A stretch of 64,000 nt of DNA from Aquimarina brevivitae (GTDB lineage: Bacteria > Bacteroidota > Bacteroidia > Flavobacteriales > Flavobacteriaceae), in assembly GCF_004216895.1 (NCBI RefSeq), contig NZ_SGXE01000001.1:1-64000 (forward strand), written 5' to 3'. The notes beneath the pieces are model-generated. The model saw only the letters and a list, made by a program, of their open reading frames with translations, was not told where the DNA came from and did not search any database. Positions 6,650-15,144 of the stretch are shown in pieces; position 1 is the first letter of the stretch, and each line of letters starts with the position of its first letter. A program made the translations under genes and the position numbers.

Positions 6650-6948
6650 AAAAAATAAAAGCAGCTACCCTGGTGGAAACGCTAACCGCTTCCGTTATCA
6701 TAATTATTGTTTTTATGATCGCCAGTCTTAGTTTCAATACTATTTTTATCAATCATCAAAAACGAGATCATTCCGCAATTGACAATCGCCTCAAAGAGTT
6801 AACCTATAAAAGCAGGCACAATGTAATCCAACTGCCGTATCAAGAACGGTTTGCGAATTGGGATATATATATTGAAGTACAAAACGAAGCGCTACTAATA
6901 TCAGCAGAACGGAACGGGTATACCATCACAAAAAAACAAAAATGGTGA
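6637..6948 (+). CDS. Type IV prepilin-like pseudopilin
   Basis: A short basic leader (MVILKKIKA) is followed by ATLVETLTASVIIIIVFMIASLSF, a prepilin-like methylation motif with the conserved Glu at position 5 of the mature helix, then a small globular part. Glycine at the cleavage site is replaced by alanine, which prepilin peptidases tolerate in some proteins. At 103 residues it is small, similar to minor pseudopilins of the GspI class. It overlaps the previous gene by 13 bp and the next by 7 bp, so it is translationally coupled in the operon. Confidence 0.7.
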   Translation: MVILKKIKAATLVETLTASVIIIIVFMIASLSFNTIFINHQKRDHSAIDNRLKELTYKSRHNVIQLPYQERFANWDIYIEVQNEALLISAERNGYTITKKQKW

Positions 6949-7406
6949 AACACGCTAACAAAATAAAAAGCTTTACCTTAACAGAGATGATGGTTGTTCT
7001 GGTCATATCTGCTATAGTAGTTGGATTAGCATTTACCATTCTAAGTATTGTACAAAAAAACATGGTGAGTATCGAACAAAACTATAGCTATGCCACCGAA
7101 CTTACGCAACTCGAAGTTGCGCTTACTGCTGATATGAATTCATGTACTCAGGTAGCCTGGATCGCCAAAGAAGATAAATTACAGTTTTCATCTCCAGTAG
7201 CAACAAGAAGTTATCGGTTTTATCAGGATAGTATCGTTAGCGATATCAATACATTTAAGGTCGCCGTAAAAGAAAAATCGTTTTTCCTTGAAGGTAAAGA
7301 CGTTGCCTCAGGGAGCATTGATGCGATAAAGCTAGAGTTTGACAAAACTACCAAGGAGTATTGTATCTTTGTCTACAGAAAAAACGATCCTGCAATACAT
7401 TTCTGA
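6942..7406 (+). CDS. Type IV prepilin-like pseudopilin (GspH/GspJ-like)
   Basis: The leader MVKHANKIKS precedes FTLTEMMVVLVISAIVVGLAF, a textbook prepilin N-methylation helix with Phe1 and Glu5. The cleavage site has Ser instead of Gly at -1. The remaining 120 residues form a soluble domain. Length and motif fit a minor pseudopilin of type II secretion or a type IV pilus. The stop is 2 bp before the start of the GspF gene. Confidence 0.8.
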   Translation: MVKHANKIKSFTLTEMMVVLVISAIVVGLAFTILSIVQKNMVSIEQNYSYATELTQLEVALTADMNSCTQVAWIAKEDKLQFSSPVATRSYRFYQDSIVSDINTFKVAVKEKSFFLEGKDVASGSIDAIKLEFDKTTKEYCIFVYRKNDPAIHF

Positions 7407-7408
7407 AT

Positions 7409-8539
7409 ATGGGTATTAAAGTATCAAATACTAAAAACAAAGTAAAAAAAGACAGCGATTTTGATATTTCAGAATTACTGACTAAAGAAATTACACTCTT
7501 TGGTAAATCCTTTAATACGAAAAAGAAAGAACAATTTTATTCAGAATTAAGTGTGTTGCTTAAATCGGGGATTGATCTCAAAAGTGGATTAGAATTACTG
7601 GCCGAAACTCAAAAAAAACAACACGATCAGCAGTTGTTTGCTGCTATGACCAACCAATTAATTGATGGAAGCTCCCTATCAGAAATCCTGAAGAAGGATA
7701 GCAATTTTAGCGATTATGAATTCTATGCGATTAAAATCGGAGAGCAAACCGGAAGATTAGCACAGATTACCGCAGAATTAAGTGAGTTCTACAAGCGCAA
7801 AAATGAGCTAAAAAGAGAGATTGTATCAGCGCTAACGTATCCCGTAATTGTATTATGCACAGCACTATTGGTAATTTATTTTATGCTAAAATATGTGGTT
7901 CCCATGTTTGTCGATATCTTTAAACAAAATAACGTAGAACTACCAGGTATTACCAAAGCTATAGTCAGCTTTGCTGAATTTACAGAACAACATGGATTAC
8001 TTATACTGGTGCTACTTTTGTTGATAGGTATAGGCAGTCGATTTGCCGCAAAGACCGAAGTGTATCGTAAAATCACTGGCAATACACTGCTAAAATTACC
8101 GGTATTGGGTAATTACTTCAAAAAGATCTATCTCGCCCAGTTTACACAAGCATTATCCCTGTTGACCGCTGCCAAAATACCTATGGTGGACAGTATAGAT
8201 TTGGTTAAAAATATGATTAACTTTTATCCGCTTCAAAGTGGACTACAAAAAGCGAATCACGCAGTGATATCTGGTGAAAAACTAAGTACAGCGTTTGGCC
8301 AAAACCCAATTTTTGACAGAAAAATGATCGCCCTCATTAGAGTAGCCGAAGAAACCAATCAAACCGAGTTTATTTTCCAAAAGCTGAATGAGCAGTATAA
8401 TACTCAGGTAAAATATCAATCGCAAGTGATCTCCAATGTTCTAAATCCTTTTCTAACAATCCTAGTAGGGTTGATTGTGGGTGTTATACTCATCGCTATG
8501 TACTTACCGATGTTTAGACTGAGCAGCGTTATTGGTTAA
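7409..8539 (+). CDS. gspF: Type II secretion/type IV pilus platform protein GspF/PilC
   Basis: This is the polytopic inner-membrane platform that couples the assembly ATPase to pseudopilin insertion. Two copies of the T2SSF domain can be seen: one from about residue 45 (FYSELSVLLKSGIDLKSGLELL...) and one from about 245 (FTQALSLLTAAKIPMVDSIDLV...). Each ends in hydrophobic helices, near residues 150-175, 200-220 and 352-372. An earlier in-frame ATG at 7361 lies inside the previous gene; the ATG at 7409, 2 bp after its stop, is preferred and gives 376 residues. It ends the operon: no GspE, GspD, GspG or prepilin peptidase gene follows. Confidence 0.88.
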   Translation: MGIKVSNTKNKVKKDSDFDISELLTKEITLFGKSFNTKKKEQFYSELSVLLKSGIDLKSGLELLAETQKKQHDQQLFAAMTNQLIDGSSLSEILKKDSNFSDYEFYAIKIGEQTGRLAQITAELSEFYKRKNELKREIVSALTYPVIVLCTALLVIYFMLKYVVPMFVDIFKQNNVELPGITKAIVSFAEFTEQHGLLILVLLLLIGIGSRFAAKTEVYRKITGNTLLKLPVLGNYFKKIYLAQFTQALSLLTAAKIPMVDSIDLVKNMINFYPLQSGLQKANHAVISGEKLSTAFGQNPIFDRKMIALIRVAEETNQTEFIFQKLNEQYNTQVKYQSQVISNVLNPFLTILVGLIVGVILIAMYLPMFRLSSVIG

Positions 8540-8593
8540 ATGATAAAATATCAACTAGTACGGGTGCTATTCGATAAATTATCTCAATTAAAG

Positions 8594-8601
8594 TACCTTT
8601 G
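8594..8601 (+). promoter_or_regulatory. -7 element upstream of the PLP decarboxylase
   Basis: TACCTTTG fits the -7 consensus TAnnTTTG and lies 32 bp before the ATG. No clear TTG is found at the right distance upstream, so only the -7 box is claimed. Confidence 0.45.
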
Positions 8602-8633
8602 CACTGCAAAAGAGTAGTAAAAGGATATTTGTA

Positions 8634-10085
8634 ATGAAAAAGAGCGAATCAAACGACAAATTGGAGCTATCCAAGGCAGCCATGAAGGAATATGGCTATA
8701 AGGTGATCGACTTAATCGTTGAGCACTTTGACACCCAAGATCAAAAAACTCCGGTAAGCCAAGCCACTCGAAAGGAAATGGATAACTTATTGGCCGAGGA
8801 CATTCCGATGACACCCACAGATAGTAATCAGGTCCTCGATTTTGTTATGGAAAATGTGATACCACACAGTAATATCGTATCCCACCCTAAATCCTATTCT
8901 TTTGTCCCCGGTCCTAGCAATTACATCAGTACTATGGCTGATACCCTGGCCACTGGATTCAATATTTTTTCTGGAGGCTGGGCGGCTTCTCCTGCTGCTG
9001 CAGAAATAGAGATTATTACCATGAACTGGTTGTTGAAAATTTTTGGTTTTCCACCAAAAAAAGGAGGCGGTATCTTTACCAGTGGGGGTTCCATGGCCAA
9101 CCTTACAGCCTTAGTCACCGCTCGGAGAATTAAATGTGGTGAAGACTTTTCCAAAGCCACCATATACCTATCGGACCAGGCACACTCATCGAATATCAAA
9201 GCGATCAAAGTAATTGGTTTTAAAAAAGAACAAATCCGTATCATACCTACAGATTCTGAATTTAAGATTGGACTTAACAAGTTAAAAAATGCGATCGCCA
9301 AGGACCGCATAGCAGGCTATCATCCTTTTTGCATGATCGCCTCTGCTGGCACAACTAATACCGGAACCGTTGATCCATTAGATGAGATTGCCAAAATTTG
9401 TAAAGAAGAAAGCCTATGGTTTCATATTGACGGCGCCTATGGTGGAGCGGCCATTTTAGCAGATCAGGGTAAAAAAGCATTAAAAGGCATTAAAAAAGCG
9501 GATTCATTAACCGTTGATCCACACAAATGGTTTTTTCAGCCGTATGAGATTGGTTGCCTGCTCGTTAAAAATCACAATTGGTTAAAAAACACCTTTACCG
9601 AAAAACCAGAGTACCTCAGAGATGTTGAAGGTAACACCTCGGAAATTAACTTTTTTGATCACGGCATTCAACTAACCCGAAGGTTTAGAGCGTTAAAATT
9701 CTATATGTCTCTTAAAACATTTGGACTTTCTTCTTTTCAAAAAGCCATACAATACAATATTGATTTAGCAGAGCAAACTGAGGCCTTATTAAGGAAAAGC
9801 GGCGAGTGGGAAATCGTTTCTCCTGCCACCTTGGCTATTATCAACTTTAGATATCATCCTATTGCAAAGCAGTTAACAGAGCATCAATTGGATACTATAA
9901 ATCAAAGCATATCCAAAAAAATAACTGACAAAGGCGAAGCGCTACTGGTGACCACTGTGCTTCAAGGTCAAATCGTATTGCGTATGTGTTTAATCAACCC
10001 AAGAACTACGCTAGAAGATGTAAAATCAACCATTACCCAATGTACCCTTTTTGGACAGGAAGAAATACAGCGCTTGGGGTATTGA
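8634..10085 (+). CDS. Pyridoxal-phosphate group II amino acid decarboxylase
   Basis: The 483-residue protein belongs to the fold-type I decarboxylases (aromatic-L-amino-acid, glutamate and tyrosine decarboxylases). The PLP-binding lysine is Lys298 in the motif VDPHKW. Upstream are the conserved parts TSGGSMANLTAL (about 150), DQAHSS (about 181) and HIDGAYGGAA (about 264-273), where the Asp holds the pyridine nitrogen. An N-terminal region with PGPSNYIS and GWAASPAAAEIE is typical of the family. The substrate cannot be assigned from the sequence. The gene seems monocistronic; the next gene converges on it with only 1 bp between the stops. Confidence 0.88.
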   Translation: MKKSESNDKLELSKAAMKEYGYKVIDLIVEHFDTQDQKTPVSQATRKEMDNLLAEDIPMTPTDSNQVLDFVMENVIPHSNIVSHPKSYSFVPGPSNYISTMADTLATGFNIFSGGWAASPAAAEIEIITMNWLLKIFGFPPKKGGGIFTSGGSMANLTALVTARRIKCGEDFSKATIYLSDQAHSSNIKAIKVIGFKKEQIRIIPTDSEFKIGLNKLKNAIAKDRIAGYHPFCMIASAGTTNTGTVDPLDEIAKICKEESLWFHIDGAYGGAAILADQGKKALKGIKKADSLTVDPHKWFFQPYEIGCLLVKNHNWLKNTFTEKPEYLRDVEGNTSEINFFDHGIQLTRRFRALKFYMSLKTFGLSSFQKAIQYNIDLAEQTEALLRKSGEWEIVSPATLAIINFRYHPIAKQLTEHQLDTINQSISKKITDKGEALLVTTVLQGQIVLRMCLINPRTTLEDVKSTITQCTLFGQEEIQRLGY

Positions 10086-10086
10086 T

Positions 10087-10881
10087 TTATTGAACTTCAA
10101 GACGAACTACATAGCCTTCGCTATTGCGTACGTTGAAGACTGTATTGTCTTCAAATATTAAATATTGTCCTTTGATTCCTTTTAAAACACCACTGTAATC
10201 GGGTGTTTTTTCAAGGTTCAGGCTTTTTAATTTTGTTGGATATTGTAGTACCGGGAAGTGTATTTCCGTTTCCTTGCCATTATCAATAAAATACTCTTGT
10301 ACTTCTTCAGGGATAAATTCTTTTAGCTTTGCCTTAAAAGCAACCAAATCCTCGTCCACTACTTCATTTTTTAGCATGGTTCGCCAATTGGTTTTATCAG
10401 CTACCTGATCCTTTAATGCTACTTCGGTTATACCGGCTAAATAACGATTAGGCACCTCAACAAGCTCAATAGCTTCGTGTGCGCCCTGATCAATCCAACG
10501 TGTAGGCACTTGAGACTTTCGGGTCACTCCTACTTTGATATTACTAGAATTTGCTAAATAGACAATATGTGGCTGCAACTGCATCTTTTTTTCATAGGCT
10601 AAATCTCGATCCTCTTGGTCCAGGTGAGCCGTACTTAATTCTGGTCGTATTACCCAATCCCCGACCTGCGGTTGATTATAAAAATCATCATAGCAATAGC
10701 CTTGTCTAAATATTTTTTTGTCCTTTCCACAGGCCAAACACTGATACCTGACGAATGAAATCGACAATTGCCTGTTTAATAACTGATTGACGTGTATAAA
10801 ATCCGTGTCAAAAATTAAATAATATTGAATAGGATCTCCGAATTCCGTTTTCATCTTGGTTAATACCCCTTCATAGTTCAT
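10087..10881 (-). CDS. DUF2797 family protein
   Basis: The 264-residue protein fits the DUF2797 family by overall pattern. A cysteine pair and histidine-free core (YQCLACGKDKKIFRQGYCYDDFY, about residues 46-70) suggest a metal or zinc site. The central HIVYLANSSNIKVGVTRKSQVPTRWIDQG region (from about 107) resembles a GIY-YIG-like arrangement: 'vYLa......KvGvtr....p.RwidQGA'. I recall such a relation for this family, but the biochemical function is unknown. The gene converges on the decarboxylase gene and diverges from the GH3-family gene. Confidence 0.75.
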   Translation of the reverse strand: MNYEGVLTKMKTEFGDPIQYYLIFDTDFIHVNQLLNRQLSISFVRYQCLACGKDKKIFRQGYCYDDFYNQPQVGDWVIRPELSTAHLDQEDRDLAYEKKMQLQPHIVYLANSSNIKVGVTRKSQVPTRWIDQGAHEAIELVEVPNRYLAGITEVALKDQVADKTNWRTMLKNEVVDEDLVAFKAKLKEFIPEEVQEYFIDNGKETEIHFPVLQYPTKLKSLNLEKTPDYSGVLKGIKGQYLIFEDNTVFNVRNSEGYVVRLEVQ

Positions 10882-10998
10882 AAAAAGTCCGTGTTTAAAA
10901 TGTAGTCTGTTATAAAATGAAATATTTTTTATTATTTTAGATTCCTAAGACTAGGTAATAAAAGACATCTTAATTTTTGTCTAAAGATACATTAAAAA

Positions 10999-12537
10999 AT
11001 GCCAATTCCTTTAGTAAACTCTATAGCCAGCTGGTTTTTGAAGAAACGTTTTCACCAGATGGAACTATTCCTAAAGTATCCTAATGAAGTGCAATTAGAG
11101 TTGTTGCACGTTCTTTTGGATACAGCCAGAAACACGGAATTTGGCAAAGAATATGGCTTTAGCAGTATTCATAATTACGAAACTTTTAAACAACGTGTCC
11201 CCATACGATCCTATGAGGATTATGAGCCTTATATCGAACGTTGCCGGCACGGTGAAAACAATATTTTTTGGCCATCCACCATTAAGTGGTTTGCCAAATC
11301 CAGTGGGACTACCAATGCCAAGAGTAAGTTTATACCCGTAAGCCAGGACTCGCTGGAAGATTGTCACTTTGCTGCCGGTAAGGACTTGTTATGCATGTAT
11401 CTTAACAACAACCCTGAATCTCGCTTATTTACAGGAAAAAGCTTACGCTTAGGCGGCAGTAAGGAATTGTATAAAGAAAACGGTACTTATTTTGGTGATT
11501 TGTCGGCAATAATTATTGACAATATGCCTTTTTGGGCAGAGTTTAGCTCTACACCGAGTAACGAAGTTTCTTTGATGAGCAATTGGGAAATCAAGATGCA
11601 AGCCATCGTTAATGAAACCATATTAGAAAATGTGACCAGTTTAGCAGGAGTACCTTCTTGGATGTTAGTTTTACTTAACAAAGTATTAGAAACCACAGGT
11701 AGAGAGGACCTTTTAACGATTTGGCCTAACCTAGAAGTGTATTTTCACGGAGGCGTAAGTTTTGAGCCCTATAGGGAACAGTATCAAAAAATTCTTCCTA
11801 GACCAGATTTTAGGTACTACGAAATATATAATGCTTCAGAAGGGTTCTTTGCCATACAAGATCGTAACGACTCCACTGAGCTCTTATTGATGTTGGATTA
11901 TGGGATCTTTTACGAGTTTATTCCTATGGATACCTATGGTACGCCTGAAGAAATAGTGATACCCCTTAGCGAAGTAGCAATTGGTGTCAATTACGCCATT
12001 ATCATAACCACCAATGCCGGGCTATGGCGTTATAAAATTGGAGATACGATTCGATTTACCTCTATAAACCCTTACAGAATTAAAATATCCGGACGTACGA
12101 AGCATCACATTAATGTGTTTGGAGAAGAACTCATTATTGAAAATGCAGAAGAAGCATTACGCAACACCTCGCTGGCTACTAATAGTGAAATCGTAGACTA
12201 TACGGTAGCACCCATCTTTATGAAAGGTAAAGAAAAAGGTGCCCACGAGTGGATTATTGAATTCAAAAAGAAACCCGAGTGCCTTAACGAATTTGCACAA
12301 ATTCTTGATGACAATTTAAAGCGTGTTAATAGCGACTACGAAGCAAAACGTTTTAACAACACTACTCTTACAATTCTACAATTAAAAGAAGGTCGAAAGA
12401 ATTTATTCTACGATTGGTTAAAAAAACATGATAAGTTAGGCGGACAACATAAAATTCCCCGGTTATCCAATTCTCGCACCTATGTGGATCAATTATTGGA
12501 ATTGAACAAGGCAAATACACTTACCTCCGACCTATAA
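10999..12537 (+). CDS. GH3 auxin-responsive promoter family protein
   Basis: The 512-residue protein has the hallmarks of the GH3 family, acyl-adenylate enzymes of the ANL superfamily. There is a phosphate-binding loop at KSSGTTNAKSKFIPVS (about residues 99-114), FHGGVSFEPYR near 250, and a conserved YEIYNASEGFFAIQD block near 275-289, which normally contacts the adenylate. Plant members conjugate amino acids to hormones. Bacterial members are widespread in Bacteroidota but their substrates are mostly unknown. The N-terminal WFLKKRFHQMELFLKYPNEVQ is typical of the bacterial branch. No pathway partner lies alongside. Confidence 0.85.
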   Translation: MPIPLVNSIASWFLKKRFHQMELFLKYPNEVQLELLHVLLDTARNTEFGKEYGFSSIHNYETFKQRVPIRSYEDYEPYIERCRHGENNIFWPSTIKWFAKSSGTTNAKSKFIPVSQDSLEDCHFAAGKDLLCMYLNNNPESRLFTGKSLRLGGSKELYKENGTYFGDLSAIIIDNMPFWAEFSSTPSNEVSLMSNWEIKMQAIVNETILENVTSLAGVPSWMLVLLNKVLETTGREDLLTIWPNLEVYFHGGVSFEPYREQYQKILPRPDFRYYEIYNASEGFFAIQDRNDSTELLLMLDYGIFYEFIPMDTYGTPEEIVIPLSEVAIGVNYAIIITTNAGLWRYKIGDTIRFTSINPYRIKISGRTKHHINVFGEELIIENAEEALRNTSLATNSEIVDYTVAPIFMKGKEKGAHEWIIEFKKKPECLNEFAQILDDNLKRVNSDYEAKRFNNTTLTILQLKEGRKNLFYDWLKKHDKLGGQHKIPRLSNSRTYVDQLLELNKANTLTSDL

Positions 12538-12630
12538 AGATACGGGGTTCACTTATTTTTTTGAAGTTTTTGCTATAATTTGAGCTTTTTATCCTGTAAA
12601 AAAAACGCTTTATCTAAAACTTATCTATTT

Positions 12631-12662
12631 GTTTTTATCGCAGATAAAAACATACTAAATTT
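12631..12662 (+). promoter_or_regulatory. Perfect dyad and -7-like box upstream of the 12698 gene
   Basis: GTTTTTATC (12631-12639) and GATAAAAAC (12643-12651) are perfect inverted repeats around GCA. A -7-like TAAATTTA follows at 12655-12662. The dyad fills the space where the -33 to -7 spacer would lie, so it could be an operator for a repressor. Confidence 0.4.
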
Positions 12663-12697
12663 AGAATCAGAAACTTAACCCTAAGCTTTTTTGCCAG

Positions 12698-13006
12698 ATG
12701 AAAACAACCAGTACATTTATCGTTTTATTTTTTCTTGCTCTGAACATATTTGCGCAAGATAACGAGATACAAACTCAAAACGTACAAGAAACAACTACGA
12801 ATTACAAGGCAACTAAGAAATGTGTTAAGTTTAATGCTGAAGAAAAGGCGTGTTTCGCTGAAAAATCAAAATTAAGTTTTTACGAATCCTTAATAAGTGA
12901 AAACGGTTTTAATATTCACCTAAAGGATAGTGATCGACTAGCCATTCGAAAAACTAGAGAAATTATTGAAAAAAAGCGTAATCAAACCTTATATACTGAA
13001 AAGTAA
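12698..13006 (+). CDS. Small exported hypothetical protein
   Basis: The 102-residue protein has a clear signal peptide (MKTTSTFIVLFFLALNIFAQ) and a mature part of about 80 residues. This part contains two cysteines (KKCVKF and KACFAE) and a charged, probably helical, end. No family was recognised. It stands alone between the GH3 gene and a bidirectional terminator shared with clpX. Confidence 0.55.
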   Translation: MKTTSTFIVLFFLALNIFAQDNEIQTQNVQETTTNYKATKKCVKFNAEEKACFAEKSKLSFYESLISENGFNIHLKDSDRLAIRKTREIIEKKRNQTLYTEK

Positions 13007-13040
13007 ATCTATATAAAATACATAACTGGTAACAAAAAAG

Positions 13041-13071
13041 AAACCTGAAATCATATGATTTCAGGTTTTTT
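13041..13071. terminator. Bidirectional terminator between the 12698 gene and clpX
   Basis: AAACCTGAAATCA and its reverse complement TGATTTCAGGTTT meet around TA, giving a perfect 13-bp stem. A T run follows on the plus strand and an A run precedes it, so it can serve both converging genes. Confidence 0.8.
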
Positions 13072-13093
13072 AGTTTTAGTATCTTTCAACCAA

Positions 13094-14326
13094 TTAAGAT
13101 ACTGCTTTAAGCTTTTTCACCGTAAGCTTATTCAATTTCTGTTCTGCATAATCCTTTGTTACTTTAAAGGACTTCTCTTTACTTTCAGGAAGCTCATACA
13201 TCGCATCCGTTAAAATAGCCTCGCATAGGGAACGCAAACCACGAGCACCTAATTTATATTCTACTGCTTTTTCTACAATATATGCTAAAGCACCTTCAGT
13301 AATGGAAAAGTCAATATCATCCATTTCAAACAGCTTTATATACTGCTTGATAATGGCATTTTTAGGCTCTGTAAGAATAGATCGAAGTGTTTTATTATCC
13401 AATGGATTCATATAAGACAACACCGGAAGTCGCCCAATAATTTCAGGAATTAATCCAAACTCTTTCAAATCCTTCGGGATGATATATTGCAATAAATTGT
13501 TTTTTTCAATACTATCTTCAGTTTTTGAAGCACTAAAACCAACAGCTTGCATATTCAAACGTTTCTGAATGATTCGCTCAATACCATCAAAAGCTCCACC
13601 GGCTATAAATAAGATATTTTCGGTATTTACTTCAATAAACTTTTGATCCGGATGTTTTCTGCCTCCTTTAGGCGGTACATTAACAACAGTTCCCTCTAAA
13701 AGTTTTAGCAAGGCTTGCTGCACCCCTTCTCCAGATACATCTCTGGTGATACTAGGATTATCGCTTTTTCGTGCAATCTTGTCGATCTCATCAATAAAAA
13801 CAATACCGCGTTGTGCTTTCTCTAGATTATAATCCGCCGCTTGTAACAATCTGGTAAGTATACTTTCTACATCTTCACCTACATAACCGGCTTCAGTTAA
13901 TACCGTAGCGTCTACTATAGCTAAAGGCACATTAAGCATTTTCGCAATAGTTTTAGCAATCAGGGTTTTTCCGGTACCAGTTTGCCCAACCATAATGATA
14001 TTACTTTTTTGAATTTCAATATCATCATCAGATTGTGGCTGTAATAATCGCTTATAATGATTATACACTGCTACGGACATTATTTTCTTCGTAAACTCTT
14101 GACCAATAACATATTCATCTAAAAACTTTTTGATTGCCATTGGTTTTCTCAACATCAGCTCATTGCTCAGCTCTCCTGTATCATCTTCTTTCGCTTCTTC
14201 TACAACAATACCATGTGCTTGCACGATACATCTGTCGCAGATGTGGGCATCTAATCCCGCAATTAGTAAATTTGTTTCAGGCTTTTTCCTACCGCAAAAT
14301 GAACATTCTAAATCTTCTTTAGCCAT
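13094..14326 (-). CDS. clpX: ATP-dependent Clp protease, ATP-binding subunit ClpX
   Basis: ClpX is the AAA+ unfoldase that recognises tagged proteins and feeds them to ClpP. The zinc-binding domain has Cys8, Cys11, Cys30 and Cys33. Walker A is GQTGTGKT at 114-121, pore loop 1 is GYVG near 147, Walker B is VFIDEID near 176-182, and the sensor 2 region is GARGLR near 370. The length, 410 residues, is usual. It lies 41 bp after clpP on the minus strand, so the two are probably cotranscribed. Confidence 0.97.
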   Translation of the reverse strand: MAKEDLECSFCGRKKPETNLLIAGLDAHICDRCIVQAHGIVVEEAKEDDTGELSNELMLRKPMAIKKFLDEYVIGQEFTKKIMSVAVYNHYKRLLQPQSDDDIEIQKSNIIMVGQTGTGKTLIAKTIAKMLNVPLAIVDATVLTEAGYVGEDVESILTRLLQAADYNLEKAQRGIVFIDEIDKIARKSDNPSITRDVSGEGVQQALLKLLEGTVVNVPPKGGRKHPDQKFIEVNTENILFIAGGAFDGIERIIQKRLNMQAVGFSASKTEDSIEKNNLLQYIIPKDLKEFGLIPEIIGRLPVLSYMNPLDNKTLRSILTEPKNAIIKQYIKLFEMDDIDFSITEGALAYIVEKAVEYKLGARGLRSLCEAILTDAMYELPESKEKSFKVTKDYAEQKLNKLTVKKLKAVS

Positions 14327-14367
14327 ATCTTTCTTTTTTTGAGTAAACTAGTAGAGATCTTACTTTT

Positions 14368-15042
14368 TTACTCCCTGGTTAAAATTTCATCTATCATTCC
14401 GTACTCTAGGGCTTTATCTGCTTTCATCCAGTAATCTCTATCACTATCTTCATACACTTTTTCAAAAGTTTGACCTGAATGCTTTGCAATTATTTTGTAC
14501 AGTTCGTCCTTTAATGTAAGGATTTCTCTTGCTGTGATCTCTATATCGCTTGCTTGTCCTTGTGCTCCTCCTAGTGGTTGATGAATCATCACCCTACTAT
14601 GTGGAAGCCCTGAACGTTTACCCGTTTGTCCTGCACATAATAGTACAGCTCCCATAGAGGCTGCCATACCAGTACAAATGGTAGCTACATCTGGCTTGAT
14701 AAACTGCATGGTATCATAAATACCTAAGCCAGCGTATACACTACCGCCTGGAGAATTAATATATATCTGTATATCCTTAGATGAATCTACACTCTCTAAA
14801 AAGAGTAATTGCGCTTGAACAATATTTGCTACCTGGTCATTGATACCTGTTCCTAAAAAAATGATTCTATCCATCATTAATCTTGAAAAGACATCAAAAA
14901 TAGCAATATTCATTTGGCGCTCCTCGATAATATTGGGAGTCATTCCCAGAGGATTCATACTACTGATAATATCATTATAGTAATTACTATTAATTCCGTG
15001 ATGCTTAGTCGCGTATTTTTCAAATTCTTTACCGTAATCCAT
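14368..15042 (-). CDS. clpP: ATP-dependent Clp protease, proteolytic subunit ClpP
   Basis: The serine protease chamber of the ClpXP system. The catalytic triad is Ser129 (GMAASMG), His154 (RVMIHQP) and Asp203 (SDRDYW); the spacing between these residues is the same as in E. coli ClpP. An N-terminal extension of about 20 residues may be processed, as is usual. It is followed directly by clpX. A terminator-like hairpin separates it from tig upstream, so clpPX may have a promoter of its own, or read-through may feed it. Confidence 0.97.
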   Translation of the reverse strand: MDYGKEFEKYATKHHGINSNYYNDIISSMNPLGMTPNIIEERQMNIAIFDVFSRLMMDRIIFLGTGINDQVANIVQAQLLFLESVDSSKDIQIYINSPGGSVYAGLGIYDTMQFIKPDVATICTGMAASMGAVLLCAGQTGKRSGLPHSRVMIHQPLGGAQGQASDIEITAREILTLKDELYKIIAKHSGQTFEKVYEDSDRDYWMKADKALEYGMIDEILTRE

Positions 15043-15070
15043 ATTTTTCTATTCCTGAATTTATCTAAAT

Positions 15071-15103
15071 AAAAAAGGCGTTAACCTAATACTGTTTAAC
15101 GCC
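15071..15103 (-). terminator. Terminator between tig and clpP
   Basis: GGCGTTAA (15077-15084) pairs with TTAACGCC (15096-15103). On the minus strand the hairpin is followed by a run of T. It lies after the tig stop and 28 bp before the clpP start, so it could end or attenuate tig transcripts. Confidence 0.75.
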
Positions 15104-15144
15104 CTAAATATAAGTATAAAATTCATTATAAGCTGTAACAATAA

